Assembly: GCA_947396885.1 (NCBI GenBank)
Contig: OX377202.1
Span: 13,206,001-13,270,000 of the forward strand
Source: Heligmosomoides polygyrus polygyrus
Lineage: Eukaryota; Nematoda; Chromadorea; Rhabditida; Heligmosomidae
Direction: 5' to 3'
DNA length: 64,000 bases
Shown piece by piece: positions 63,864-64,000 of the stretch; the first letter of the stretch is position 1; every line of letters begins with the position of its first letter. The notes under the pieces were generated by a model, which saw nothing but the letters and a program-made list of their open reading frames with translations, was not told where the DNA came from and did no database searches. Made by a program: the position numbers and the translations under genes.

Positions 63864-64000
63864 ATGTTTTCTCCGCGCCGAGTTATTGGTTGTCTTGCTA
63901 ACTGCCTTCCTCCCGACTACTCTGCCCCTATTCGTAGGGAGATCGCCGTAACAGATGCCTTTCGGGGCATAATTCAAAATGCTGTGTATGGGGATACTGA
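63864..64000 (+). CDS. Possible 5' end of an unrecognised ORF running off the window
   Basis: From an ATG at 63864 the frame is open for 45 codons to the window edge, starting MFSPRRVIGCLANCLPPDY. Base composition shifts abruptly from very AT-rich to about 50% GC at this point, which suggests coding sequence or the start of a new element. I do not recognise the family; a transposable-element protein is as likely as a host gene. Confidence 0.3.
   Translation, partial: MFSPRRVIGCLANCLPPDYSAPIRREIAVTDAFRGIIQNAVYGDT

Overview
The window looks like nuclear DNA of a clade V (strongylid, hookworm-like) nematode. The host genes are nematode-type (sigma-like, often called nu-class) glutathione S-transferases split into seven short exons with GT-AG introns. 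Most of the remaining recognisable sequence is transposable elements of kinds common in these worms: mariner and Tc1/maT elements, RTE-like LINEs, a CR1/L2-like LINE tail, a Penelope-like element and tRNA-derived short repeats. There is no operon, prokaryotic gene, rRNA or CRISPR array. The species call is inference; the GST reading and the repeats are seen directly.

Host genes: four GST genes lie head to tail on the + strand. Gene A (1-3205) enters from the left edge and shows its last three exons. Gene B (11113-18296) and gene C (26201-37328) are complete, each 205 aa, with identical exon lengths and phases. Gene D (47601-51596) has the same layout but is damaged at the end of exon 1, and its exon 2/3 junction carries a 1-nt deletion that a donor 4 nt downstream would repair. 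It is annotated as a probable pseudogene. All four would act in glutathione conjugation in the cytosol and appear to be tandem duplicates.

Layout: 1-3.2 kb gene A with a mariner in intron 5; 3.2-11.1 kb intergenic with palindromic elements and an RTE tail; 11.1-18.3 kb gene B with two mariners and SINEs in its introns; 18.3-26.2 kb intergenic with a maT element, a mariner and several SINEs; 26.2-37.3 kb gene C, whose intron 2 holds an apparently intact 3.1-kb LINE with a 16-bp target duplication and whose intron 5 holds an inverted Penelope-like pair with hammerhead-like ends plus a mariner; 37.3-47.6 kb intergenic with a nested stack (249-bp unit in RTE in mariner in an older repeat); 47.6-51.6 kb gene D; 51.6-64 kb repeats only, with a possible ORF running off the right edge.

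The most interesting material is the mobile DNA: a tRNA-derived SINE family with a CCTTTAT tail and clear target duplications, a second family of facing tRNA-like modules, a 249-bp unit that has moved on its own, the ribozyme-bearing Penelope pair, and the splice-site compensation in gene D. All coordinates were read by eye; boundaries of degenerate repeats are good to about 10-30 bp.
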